The notes: a model not told the origin generated them from the sequence alone. A stretch of DNA of 7,883 nucleotides from Leptofilum sp041987425 (GCA_041987425.1 JBHIWP010000290.1:1-7883); one strand, 5' to 3'; positions 1 through 5,891 are shown, counted from the stretch's first letter. Translations and numbers: made by a program.

Positions 1-2
1 CC

Positions 3-413
3 ATTGGCAATCCTTATATTGGTGACCACGAACCTCACAACATGATCTCCAACATCGCCGCCAGCAACGCCAGTGACATTCTGGCCAACGGCTTGCAGAT
101 TCGGCTGGTGGACGGCGCCAGCGACGGAGCAGCGGGCCAGGGGGGCGGCAGCGATGACTTAAGTGAGGATCTTACCAATCTGGGCATTGGTCACGAGTTC
201 GTGGCCAGTCAGAGCGGGGTGAACGGGCACAACTGGGCGCAGTATCACCTGGCGACGGGCGCTTACGGGCTGAATTTTCACTTTCAGTGCTTTAACGCTG
301 CTAGAAGCAGCGATCCAGCCCCCATCATTTTAGGCAGCGCCGACATTTATAACTATTTACCGGTTGTGATCGGTTCTGGCACGCCTGTTGTTAGTCCCGG
401 CTCTTGTGAGTAA
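3..413 (+). CDS. Secreted esterase-like alpha/beta hydrolase, C-terminal part (5' truncated)
   Basis: The reading frame is open from base 3 with no credible start, so the gene begins upstream of the window; the ATG at 42 is internal. The visible part resembles the end of an alpha/beta-hydrolase esterase (PF00756-like). An 'IRLVDGASDG' strand-turn could carry the acid residue. It is followed by 'LGIGHEF' and then 'NGHNWAQYH', whose histidine codon (228-230) fits the catalytic His of such esterases. The catalytic serine would lie outside the window. The last part has the form 'YLPVV' plus a Gly/Ser/Pro tail ending in Cys-Glu; the dehydrogenase downstream has a similar tail. The protein is presumably exported, but its signal peptide is not visible. 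The stop is TAA at 411-413, and the next gene starts 49 nt later on the same strand, so the two may be co-transcribed. The family call rests on short motifs; other hydrolases are possible. Confidence 0.55.
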   Translation: MGNPYIGDHEPHNMISNIAASNASDILANGLQIRLVDGASDGAAGQGGGSDDLSEDLTNLGIGHEFVASQSGVNGHNWAQYHLATGAYGLNFHFQCFNAARSSDPAPIILGSADIYNYLPVVIGSGTPVVSPGSCE

Positions 414-462
414 GAGACTGTTGGTCAACATTACAAAATTGACCCATGTGAGGAGTAGCGAC

Positions 463-1809
463 ATGAATAAGCAACGTTGGGTTTTGTTAGCAGTGTTGTT
501 TGTATTAATAACGGGTTGGTTAGGCGGGACGGCCGTTTCCGCCCGACAAGCGTACGAGCCAGCTGGCAGCATCGGCCTGAACGTCTCTGTAGTGGCAAGC
601 GGCTTTACCCAACCCGTCGATATCGCCAATGCCGGGGATGATCGTCTCTTCATTGTAGAGCAGCCTGGCATTATTCGCATTATTGATGCCAGCGGCAACA
701 AAGTGGACCAGCCGTTTTTAGACATTAACGGCATTGTAGACAGCGAAACGCATTCGGAGCGGGGTTTGCTTGGGCTGGCCTTTCATCCTGACTACCCCAA
801 CACGCCATATTTTTACGTGAACTATACGGCCGTGTCTGGCGATGGCGATACTATCATTGCCCGCTACACCGTCAGCAGCAACCCGAATGTGGCCGACCCC
901 AACAGCGCCGTCGAAATTCTGCGCATCGACCAACCACAAGGCAACCATAACGCCGGGGACCTGAACTTTGGTCCGCAAGATAGCTACCTTTATATTGCCA
1001 TGGGCGACGGCGGAGGGGGAGGCGATGACGATGATGACCACACACCCAGCATTGGTAACAGTCAGGACATGAGCCGACTGTTGGGCAAAGTATTGCGCAT
1101 TAATGTTGATGGCGATGGCGGCCTGGCTGCTGACTGCGGCACCGTTAATGGCGGCACACCCCCTTACACCATCCCCAATGACAACCCCTTTACCGCCAGT
1201 GGCGACGATATTTGCAACGAAATTTGGGCCTCTGGCCTGCGCAACCCCTGGCGCGCCAGCTTCGACCGGGAGTCGTTCGATTACTATATTGCCGACGTGG
1301 GCCAGAACGCCTGGGAGGAGGTCAACTTTCAGCCCGCCAACAGCATGGGCGGCGAAAATTACGGCTGGCGCTGTTACGAAGGCAACGTTGCCTTCAACAC
1401 CACCAATTGCAGCGATATATCAAGCTACCAATTTCCTTTTGATGTATACCAACACGGCGGCGGAACGGATGCAGGCAACTCGATCACCGGCGGCTATGTG
1501 TATCGCGGCAGCGATTACCCCTCGCTGGATGGCATCTATATTTATGCCGATTTTGTGAGCAGCAACTTTTGGCTGGCGCAAGACAGTGGCGGCTGGAGCA
1601 TTGCACCACTGGGAAATATTGGCCTAAACAATCCCAGCACCTTTGGCGAAGGGTGCGATGGCGAGCTATACGTTGCCAGCCATGGCGGCACCATCTACCA
1701 GATTCAAGCAGACGGCAGCCCCAAACCAGCGGGGCCCGCACTGGATCAATTTGTCTACCTTCCCATTGTCGCTGGCGGGAGTGGCACAGGCCTTACTTGC
1801 TCTAACTAA
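463..1809 (+). CDS. Exported PQQ-type glucose/sorbosone dehydrogenase family protein
   Basis: This 448-residue protein belongs to the GSDH family (PF07995), six-bladed beta-propellers that oxidise aldose sugars with PQQ outside the cytoplasm. ATG 463 is chosen because GTGAGGAG (448-455) lies 7 nt before it and a signal peptide follows directly: 'MNKQRW', a hydrophobic stretch, and a likely cut after 'TAVSA'. Family motifs in order are 'DRLFIVEQPGIIRIID', 'ERGLLGLAFHPDYP', 'NHNAGDLNFGP' followed by 'LYIAMGDGG', 'LLGKVLRINVDGD', 'EIWASGLRNPWRASFD', 'YYIADVGQNAWEEV', 'ENYGWRCYEG' and 'GGYVYRGSDYP'. His162 (NHN) matches the catalytic base of soluble glucose dehydrogenase. Next to the MGDGG turn is an unusual Gly5-Asp5-His run. 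Y432-LPIV starts a short Gly/Ser tail ending Cys-Ser-Asn. The actual substrate cannot be read from sequence. The gene converges with the HNH gene, with only 28 nt between the stops. Confidence 0.9.
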   Translation: MNKQRWVLLAVLFVLITGWLGGTAVSARQAYEPAGSIGLNVSVVASGFTQPVDIANAGDDRLFIVEQPGIIRIIDASGNKVDQPFLDINGIVDSETHSERGLLGLAFHPDYPNTPYFYVNYTAVSGDGDTIIARYTVSSNPNVADPNSAVEILRIDQPQGNHNAGDLNFGPQDSYLYIAMGDGGGGGDDDDDHTPSIGNSQDMSRLLGKVLRINVDGDGGLAADCGTVNGGTPPYTIPNDNPFTASGDDICNEIWASGLRNPWRASFDRESFDYYIADVGQNAWEEVNFQPANSMGGENYGWRCYEGNVAFNTTNCSDISSYQFPFDVYQHGGGTDAGNSITGGYVYRGSDYPSLDGIYIYADFVSSNFWLAQDSGGWSIAPLGNIGLNNPSTFGEGCDGELYVASHGGTIYQIQADGSPKPAGPALDQFVYLPIVAGGSGTGLTCSN

Positions 1810-1812
1810 ATC

Positions 1813-1860
1813 TGCAGTTGTGGCCATTTTGCTTTCGTTAAGGATAATGGCCAGGCTGCA
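1813..1860. terminator. Long hairpin between convergent genes, likely bidirectional terminator
   Basis: TGGCCATT (1821-1828) pairs perfectly with AATGGCCA (1846-1853). The stem continues outward as TGCAGTT (1813-1819) with GGCTGCA (1854-1860), using two G-U pairs and one bulged G (1820). This gives about 15 bp around a 17-nt loop. It sits just after the dehydrogenase stop and spans the stop codon of the convergent HNH gene (1838-1840). There is no clear U-run after the stem on either strand, so it is not a textbook intrinsic terminator. It may instead protect the 3' ends of both transcripts. Confidence 0.5.
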
Positions 1861-2242
1861 TGAGTTTGGCACGAACACCTATGCGCCCTGGGCGATTTAG
1901 CTGCAACACTAGAACAGTAACCCTTCCAATTCTACTTTTGGGTACAATTGTGCCGTCATCAATTGAAAAATGCTCTTTCCATTCGTTCCGACGCGGGTTA
2001 AAGAGGGGAGTGAGTTCACCAGTCTCAGAGTCAAAAGCTGCCACTTCGCTGCCTTTAAAACGGTTACATTGAAAGCAAGACCAGGCTAAATTCTCAAGGG
2101 AATCTTCTCCACCATGCTTTTTAGGAATAATATGGTCTGGTTCATGTCGCTTGATGCTGTGCTCTTCATGCAGCAAACAATATTCACAACGCTGAGTAGC
2201 GCGCTCTGAAACTTGTTGTTTTAAGGCAGGGGAAAGTGTCAC
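1838..2242 (-). CDS. HNH endonuclease family protein
   Basis: This is a 134-residue protein with a complete zinc-stabilised HNH nuclease core. It has C19-x2-C22, then 'HEPDHIIPKKHGG' with D36-H37 as the first catalytic pair, N51 ('SLENLAW') as the central Asn, and C56-x2-C59 followed by N60-R-F-K-G. The C-terminal half ('LFNPRRNEWKEHF', 'GRVTVLVLQLNRP') matches my recollection of a small HNH family common in cyanobacteria and Chloroflexota; that is memory, not a search. All metal and zinc residues are present, so it is probably active on DNA. Its target is unknown. The GTG start (2242-2240) overlaps the TGA of the upstream gene by 4 nt (GTGA), which implies translational coupling. Lower GC than the neighbours suggests transfer. 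Roles in a toxin-antitoxin-like unit, in defence, or as a solitary homing-type nuclease are all possible. Confidence 0.88.
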   Translation of the reverse strand: MTLSPALKQQVSERATQRCEYCLLHEEHSIKRHEPDHIIPKKHGGEDSLENLAWSCFQCNRFKGSEVAAFDSETGELTPLFNPRRNEWKEHFSIDDGTIVPKSRIGRVTVLVLQLNRPGRIGVRAKLMQPGHYP

Positions 2243-2595
2243 GAATTCTTAGATTGTTGGAGCTTGGCCAAAGCGGTTGCTTTTACTAACTGGAGTTGCT
2301 CTTCCAGCGTGCTTAAACGTTCTAGCTCAACTTCTTCTGCTATGCTCAGATTATCGTTACGATTCTTTTCCAATAGTTCGCTGATACGCTTTTCAACCTC
2401 GTCAGAAAATCGGAAAGTAGCTAGATCAGAAGGCTGAGGATCTTGCGTGAGAAATGTAATGGCTTCAACATATGCTTTTGTCGATAATGGCGCAAAGCGA
2501 CTGATTCCCATTTCCAAAACAAGTGGAAGTTGAGCGCCTATTTCATTCAGGGTATGTACAAGATGGTCGGGGACTTCCAAAGTAATAGTCGTCAT
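2239..2595 (-). CDS. Small VPD-type protein upstream of HNH gene (possible partner or antitoxin)
   Basis: This 118-residue protein starts 'MTTITLEVPDHLV', an N-terminal strand like those in several small regulator and antitoxin families. A helical middle and a charged, probably coiled C-terminal half follow ('FSDEVEKRISELLEK', 'EEVELERLSTLEEQ'). There is no membrane segment, signal peptide or catalytic motif. The ATG at 2595 is preferred over the in-frame ATG at 2601 and the TTG at 2625 because GGAGA (2607-2603) lies 7 nt before it and only 1 nt before the ATG at 2601. The stop overlaps the start of the HNH gene in GTGA, so the two are made together. By memory, similar 'ITLEVPD' proteins often precede HNH, PIN or DUF genes in cyanobacteria and Chloroflexota. 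The function is not established; an antitoxin or targeting subunit is a guess from layout. Confidence 0.75.
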   Translation of the reverse strand: MTTITLEVPDHLVHTLNEIGAQLPLVLEMGISRFAPLSTKAYVEAITFLTQDPQPSDLATFRFSDEVEKRISELLEKNRNDNLSIAEEVELERLSTLEEQLQLVKATALAKLQQSKNS

Positions 2596-2602
2596 TGGCA
2601 TT

Positions 2603-2607
2603 TCTCC
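2603..2607 (-). promoter_or_regulatory. Shine-Dalgarno GGAGA that selects the 2595 start
   Basis: GGAGA on the minus strand is followed by 7 nt and then ATG (2595-2593). The only other nearby ATG (2601) would sit 1 nt from it, too close for initiation. Confidence 0.6.
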
Positions 2608-2625
2608 ATGCTTCAGGATAAGCAA

Positions 2626-2634
2626 ATTATATCA
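2626..2634 (-). promoter_or_regulatory. Extended -10 promoter for the VPD-HNH pair
   Basis: The minus strand reads TGATATAAT, an exact match to the extended -10 consensus TGnTATAAT (sigma-70/SigA type). No good -35 hexamer is visible at 16-18 nt, as is usual for extended -10 promoters. Transcription would begin near 2619, giving a leader of about 24 nt before the ATG at 2595. The site lies in the 66-nt gap after the upstream gene, so the pair can be expressed on its own. Confidence 0.55.
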
Positions 2635-2661
2635 CAAGTAACAAGGATCTTCTGAAAGGTT

Positions 2662-4395
2662 TTACGGCCGTCCTACCACAGGCAAATACGTCTTTTCAGC
2701 CAGTTCAAACGGCGTGAACATTGGCCCGGCAAAGCAGGGATACGCTTCCGGGTCCGGTTCGCCGTTCACTGTCCAGCAGTAACGGCCGTCTCCATCCTCG
2801 ACCGTTGCCAAACGATCCGTGGTGGACTGTGGCACATACCACAGCACCAAATTTGCCCCGCCAATCGGCTCGTCGTTGACAAAGATGTCCGGCCCCTGCA
2901 AATGATCGTCGTTGCAGCAGTAACTTGGCCCAGGCGGGCTAAAAATGGGCAGGTCCGTGTCACCTTCCTCTGGCTTATGGAGCGTTATGTAAACAAACGG
3001 CTCGTCATCCAGCCCCCCATCACCGTGCTGGCCGAGGCCCGGCTCAATGGTGAAACCTTCGCCGCTGCCGTCCACCACTAGCCAGCTTTGATTTTCACCG
3101 TTTAGCTGGTGTGGACCGAAGCCGACAGAAGCATATGGGGTGCGGTATGTTTCAGTAAGCTGAAAAGCCCACTGCTGGCCGTCCCAGTAGGCAAAGCTAT
3201 CATGAGCATCGCCATTCACCGCAATGTCTATGCGCACTACAGGCCGGTAAACCGGCTGCTGCCACTGCACGTCGTCACCGCAGCCGCGCCCATAGGCGCC
3301 TACCACCACGCGAAAACGGCCGTCCGTATAAAATTGATAATGTTGTGCATACCGGTAGTTACAGGCCGCCCCCCACTGCGACATGCGAAAGTCCTGCACC
3401 ACCTCAAACCCAACCACCGTGCTGCCGTCCAGCAGATCGCGGATCTCCGTTTCGCCAAACGGCGGAATGGGGAAGCCACCACCGCTGCCGCCACAGCCCG
3501 TCACGTCAAAAAAGCCAGGGAACTGGTACTCGCCATTGTAATCGACGTGCCATTCCGGCAAAGAGGCGCTGGTGAGCACGGTGCGTCCCTGGTATGTCAC
3601 GTCGTAAACGCGCAGGCCGTCGGTGCCGCTGGTTTCGTAGCTCAAGCTCCAGCCATCGCGCCCCACGCTGCCCGGCGCCGGGCAAAAACCTTCCGGCTCG
3701 TAAGGCACAAAGCTGCCGTCATCGGAGACGGTGGTCCAGCGCAGGGCGGTCACGGTTTCTGTGGTGAGATCAACAATGGCCCACAAGATGCGGTTCCCCA
3801 GACGAAAGGTTGGCCCGGCACACAAATGCCCCTGGTCGCAGGCGGAGCCGCGCAGCCCGGCAGCCACGGGGGCCATGTCTGCTTGCTCCGGGCGGAAGCC
3901 AAGCGCGTGGCTGACATCAGGATGATTCAGGGCAAGCTGCAAGGCGCGGTTAGCCAGCCGCTGGTTGATGCCCGGCTGCATGTTGGGCTGATCTAGCACG
4001 TCGCGCACCACACCGGCATCCGTATCAACTACGGCCGTTACCGTCGCGTTCCTATCAAAGCTGTAAATTTCTACCTGGTAACAAACGGCCGTGGCGCAGG
4101 CGGCACTCACCTGAGTAAACTGCTGCCCCATGCGCCGTATGCCAAACACCTCGCTGCGCTGCCCGCTGGTAAGCTGCTGCACGCGGGCATCGGCCAGGGC
4201 CAGGGATTGGGCAGTTAGCTGCTCGTCAGTAGCAGCCGTTTCCAGCGGCAGGGGCGCACTTTTGCCCCGCACAGAAACGACCGTCTGGCCCAATTGCCAA
4301 ATCAGCAGCAGCAACGTGACGCCAAAGATGAGCCACAGTGCGATCAGGCCCCTCTCTAATCTCCTTTTTCTCCTGGCTTTCTGTGGTTCACTCAA
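2662..4395 (-). CDS. Membrane-anchored copper-amine-oxidase-like protein lacking copper ligands
   Basis: A 577-residue protein. Basic residues 8-15 and a hydrophobic helix at about 17-36 anchor it with the bulk outside the cell. Residues 105-220 resemble the small N-terminal domains of copper amine oxidases. Residues 247-290 match the start of the catalytic domain: 'GWSLSYE', 'GLRVYDVTYQGR', then 'ASLPEWHVDY', where the family has S-L-x-E-M-x-V-P-Y. The cofactor site T-x-x-N-Y-D/E appears as A-A-C-N346-Y347-R, so the tyrosine is kept but its surroundings are changed. The copper motif H-x-H before 'RLD' is P-V-Y-R-P-V-V before 'RID' (388-390). The third His after 'LVLWY' is also missing. Twelve cysteines lie in the exported part. 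The C-terminus is Y570-LPVV-GRP. The TTG start (4395-4393) overlaps the Rieske gene by 8 nt and has AAGG 6 nt upstream. Probably a non-enzymatic structural or binding relative; an amine oxidase activity is unlikely. Confidence 0.7.
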   Translation of the reverse strand: MSEPQKARRKRRLERGLIALWLIFGVTLLLLIWQLGQTVVSVRGKSAPLPLETAATDEQLTAQSLALADARVQQLTSGQRSEVFGIRRMGQQFTQVSAACATAVCYQVEIYSFDRNATVTAVVDTDAGVVRDVLDQPNMQPGINQRLANRALQLALNHPDVSHALGFRPEQADMAPVAAGLRGSACDQGHLCAGPTFRLGNRILWAIVDLTTETVTALRWTTVSDDGSFVPYEPEGFCPAPGSVGRDGWSLSYETSGTDGLRVYDVTYQGRTVLTSASLPEWHVDYNGEYQFPGFFDVTGCGGSGGGFPIPPFGETEIRDLLDGSTVVGFEVVQDFRMSQWGAACNYRYAQHYQFYTDGRFRVVVGAYGRGCGDDVQWQQPVYRPVVRIDIAVNGDAHDSFAYWDGQQWAFQLTETYRTPYASVGFGPHQLNGENQSWLVVDGSGEGFTIEPGLGQHGDGGLDDEPFVYITLHKPEEGDTDLPIFSPPGPSYCCNDDHLQGPDIFVNDEPIGGANLVLWYVPQSTTDRLATVEDGDGRYCWTVNGEPDPEAYPCFAGPMFTPFELAEKTYLPVVGRP

Positions 4396-4735
4396 GCTTC
4401 ACCTTCACAACACCAGCGTCTACTTTGACAGGATATCTTTTAAGGCGGTAATTTTCATCCTCGGGCCAAAGGATACGGCCGCTGCGAATGTCCCAGCAAT
4501 ATTCGTGGTCGGCACAGGTCACCTTGTAGCGACTAAGCCACCCTTTGGCAAAATCCGTGGAAGCGTGCGGACATTCAGCGGAAAAGGCGTATAGCTTGTC
4601 TTCCCAACTGGTTAGAATAATTTTCTGGCCGTTGATGGTAACGGCCGTCATCTGATCTGCCTGCACCGCATCGGCAGGCACGGTAGTGAAATAACCCTCA
4701 GCGTCTGGGGTGGCTTTGGAGCGAAATAAGTGCAT
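4388..4735 (-). CDS. Rieske [2Fe-2S] ferredoxin-like protein
   Basis: A 115-residue soluble protein that is essentially one Rieske domain (NirD/ferredoxin-subunit type). It carries C55-P-H57 ('ECPHAST') and C74-A-D-H77 ('VTCADHEY'), the two Cys and two His that bind the [2Fe-2S] cluster, 16 residues apart. 'WDIRSGR' after the second box is typical of the family. There is no signal peptide or membrane segment, so it acts in the cytoplasm as an electron carrier or oxygenase-type ferredoxin. Its partner is unknown. ATG 4735 is preferred; an in-frame TTG at 4750 would add five residues, and neither has a clear Shine-Dalgarno. A TATAAC box (4747-4742) ends 6 nt before the ATG, so a leaderless message is conceivable. 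The stop overlaps the TTG start of the amine-oxidase-like gene by 8 nt, so those two are likely coupled. Confidence 0.88.
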   Translation of the reverse strand: MHLFRSKATPDAEGYFTTVPADAVQADQMTAVTINGQKIILTSWEDKLYAFSAECPHASTDFAKGWLSRYKVTCADHEYCWDIRSGRILWPEDENYRLKRYPVKVDAGVVKVKLE

Positions 4736-4759
4736 GGGATTGTTATACAACAGGGAACG

Positions 4760-4839
4760 GTAATTGGGTAATCAGGTAATTGAGTAATTAAGAAATGAGC
4801 CACTAAAAATTACCCAATTACTCAGTTACTCAATTACTC
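4760..4839. repeat. Inverted arrays of 8-bp repeats (GTAATTGR / AATTACYC)
   Basis: Four near-tandem 8-mers run on the plus strand at 4760-4791 (GTAATTGG, GTAATCAG, GTAATTGA, GTAATTAA). Four more at 4808-4839 (AATTACCC, AATTACTC, AGTTACTC, AATTACTC) are the same unit on the other strand. The two arms can fold into an imperfect stem of about 30 bp with a 16-nt loop (4792-4807). The array lies between the redoxin and Rieske genes. It supplies the redoxin stop codon, since the GAG-TAA at that 3' end is part of a repeat unit. It could attenuate or process the message. It is not CRISPR: the units are far too short and no spacers are present. Confidence 0.75.
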
Positions 4840-5472
4840 AACAACCTCGGGATCGGGCTCCGCCATTAGCGTTTCTATAGCGGTTACAGCTTGTAGATCA
4901 GAGCCGCGTGTGAACTCACCGATGTGCTGGTAGCGGATACGGCCGTACTTGTCGATCAAATAAGTCGTAGGCCAAAAACGCTGATTATAGGCCCGCCACG
5001 TCTGGCGGTCATTGTCGATGGCCACCGAGTAGGTGATTTCAAGGCGCTCAATGGCCTCCTGCACATTGTCCACGTCACGCTCGTAAGCAAATTCTGGATA
5101 GTGAATACTGATGACGGTAAAGTCGTCACCTTCGTACTGAGATTGCCATTCCTTGACCCAAGGAATCGTCCGTTGACAGTTAATTCAGCCAAAGGTCCAA
5201 AACTCCAGCAGCACAACCTTGCCGCGCTGCGAGGCCAGCGTTACCGGGCCATCGCTGTTGAGCCAGACTTCATTCATAAATTCGGGCGCTTCGCCCATAT
5301 CGGGTAAATCGACCACAATGTCACCTCGCGTGGGCGGCAGCAACGTGCCGCTGGCAATGACCTGCACGCCACCGCCACTGGCATCCTTGGCGGCAGGCGC
5401 CATACAGGCCGCTACCCAGAAAACGAGCAGCAAGAAAACGGCCGTTCCCCCCCATATCTGTTTTTGTCCCAT
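4834..5472 (-). CDS. Selenocysteine-containing thioredoxin-fold lipoprotein (DipZ/TlpA-like redoxin), UGA read as Sec96
   Basis: One 212-residue protein, if the in-frame TGA (5187-5185) is read as selenocysteine. Start ATG 5472 has GGAGGT (5486-5481) 8 nt upstream. Residues 1-22 are a lipoprotein signal with lipobox V20-A-A-C23. A linker follows, then a thioredoxin fold from about 75. 'GKVVLLEFWTFG' leads into U96-I-N-C99, then 'QRTIPWVKEW', 'VISIHYPEFAYERD', 'ALDN'-like 'AIDNDRQTWRAYNQRF', W167-P168 (cis-Pro) 'TTYLID', and 'GRIRYQHIGEF'. The family normally has FWT-x-x-C-I-N-C, so only the first active-site Cys is replaced by the TGA. Frame and homology continue without a break, and the part after the TGA has no start or RBS of its own. 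It likely reduces or exchanges disulfides at the outer face of the membrane. Alternatives are a point nonsense mutation or a base-call error (TGC/TGT to TGA). The sel genes must lie elsewhere. Confidence 0.82.
5148..5187 (-). promoter_or_regulatory. Candidate bacterial SECIS element after the in-frame UGA
   Basis: After UGA (5187-5185), the RNA has AUUCCUU (5166-5160), the loop GGGUC (5159-5155) and AAGGAAU (5154-5148): a perfect 7-bp stem with a 5-nt loop. The loop begins 25 nt after the UGA. Published bacterial SECIS rules ask for a small apical loop about 16-37 nt after UGA with a G among its first two bases; both hold. The GGUC in the loop is also found in the E. coli fdhF SECIS loop. A weak lower pairing ACUG/CAGU is possible outside the stem. 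The hairpin lies within coding sequence, as in other bacterial selenoprotein genes. Confidence 0.62.
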
Positions 5473-5513
5473 CTGTCGTCACCTCCAACGTGTTTCTCTT
5501 AATCCGTGTCGTT

Positions 5514-5621
5514 GGTAATCCGTAATCGCTAAAGGGTAATCAGGTTGCGCTAACTGCTCACTGAATACTGCTCTACTGCTCGCTGAATACTGGCTTACTG
5601 TTCACCAATTACCGCTCACCC
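5514..5621. repeat. Second GTAATC-type repeat array with a 17-bp direct repeat
   Basis: GGTAATC-CGTAATC (5514-5527) and GGGTAATCAGGT (5534-5545) are followed by two copies of CTGCTC(A/G)CTGAATACTG (5554-5570 and 5576-5592, 16 of 17 identical, 22-nt period). CCAATTACC (5605-5613) is the inverted counterpart of the first part. The 12-mer GGGTAATCAGGT is also present exactly in the array on the other side of the redoxin gene (4766-4777), so the two arrays are related. They may be a genome-wide intergenic repeat type. No transposase or target-site duplication is visible. Confidence 0.65.
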
Positions 5622-5755
5622 ACCCAGTCTACCCTCGTTAGCTTAAAAGAGGCTTACAGAAAACTTACCAGATCGCCCTTCACCTATCGTTTATAATAAA
5701 TTTGCGGACTCTCTACACAATAGGAGAACATAGTCAGCTAAATTGTAATAAAAGC

Positions 5756-5764
5756 TGCTATACT
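5756..5764 (+). promoter_or_regulatory. Possible extended -10 promoter for the cyclase gene
   Basis: TGCTATACT matches the extended -10 form TGnTATAnT (TATACT, 5 of 6 to TATAAT). No good -35 is visible at the usual distance. Transcription from here would give a leader of about 190 nt. A second TATAAT at 5692-5697 has neither a TG extension nor a -35. Confidence 0.35.
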
Positions 5765-5891
5765 GTTAAATGTAAGCAGTAATTACCACTTGTCCTTGTG
5801 AAGGGGTTGCAGTTTGTCATAGCCTCTTGTTGCTTCGTAGTGAATAGGTGAAGATCAAAAAGCCCTTAATAAGGTGATTGCTCTTCTTATT

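Noticed and set aside
388..462. An earlier TTG start (388) that would lengthen the dehydrogenase by 25 residues
   Set aside because: It overlaps the esterase gene end, adds residues before a clean signal peptide, and lacks a Shine-Dalgarno. ATG 463 has GTGAGGAG at good spacing.
3109..3996. Long plus-strand open frame (295 codons) opposite the amine-oxidase-like gene
   Set aside because: Antisense shadow of a GC-rich gene. Its translation has no family motifs and no ribosome site, while the minus strand encodes a recognisable domain.
4736..4750. TTG start at 4750 for the Rieske protein
   Set aside because: It has no ribosome site and adds five residues of no family value; ATG 4735 is simpler. 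This choice is not certain.
4760..4839. Possible CRISPR array
   Set aside because: Units are 8 bp, directly adjacent and inverted in the second half, with no spacers and no cas genes nearby.
5185..5472. Reading the redoxin as two separate genes or a pseudogene
   Set aside because: The second half has no start codon or ribosome site of its own, the frame is unbroken, and the only defect is a TGA at the active-site Cys followed by a SECIS-like hairpin. Kept only as the alternative if sel genes are absent.
5692..5735. A minus-strand promoter for the redoxin (TTGTGT / TATTAT) and a plus-strand TATAAT at 5692
   Set aside because: The -35 match is only 3 of 6, the box lies over 200 nt from the redoxin start, and the TATAAT has no partner. 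AT-rich DNA gives such matches by chance.
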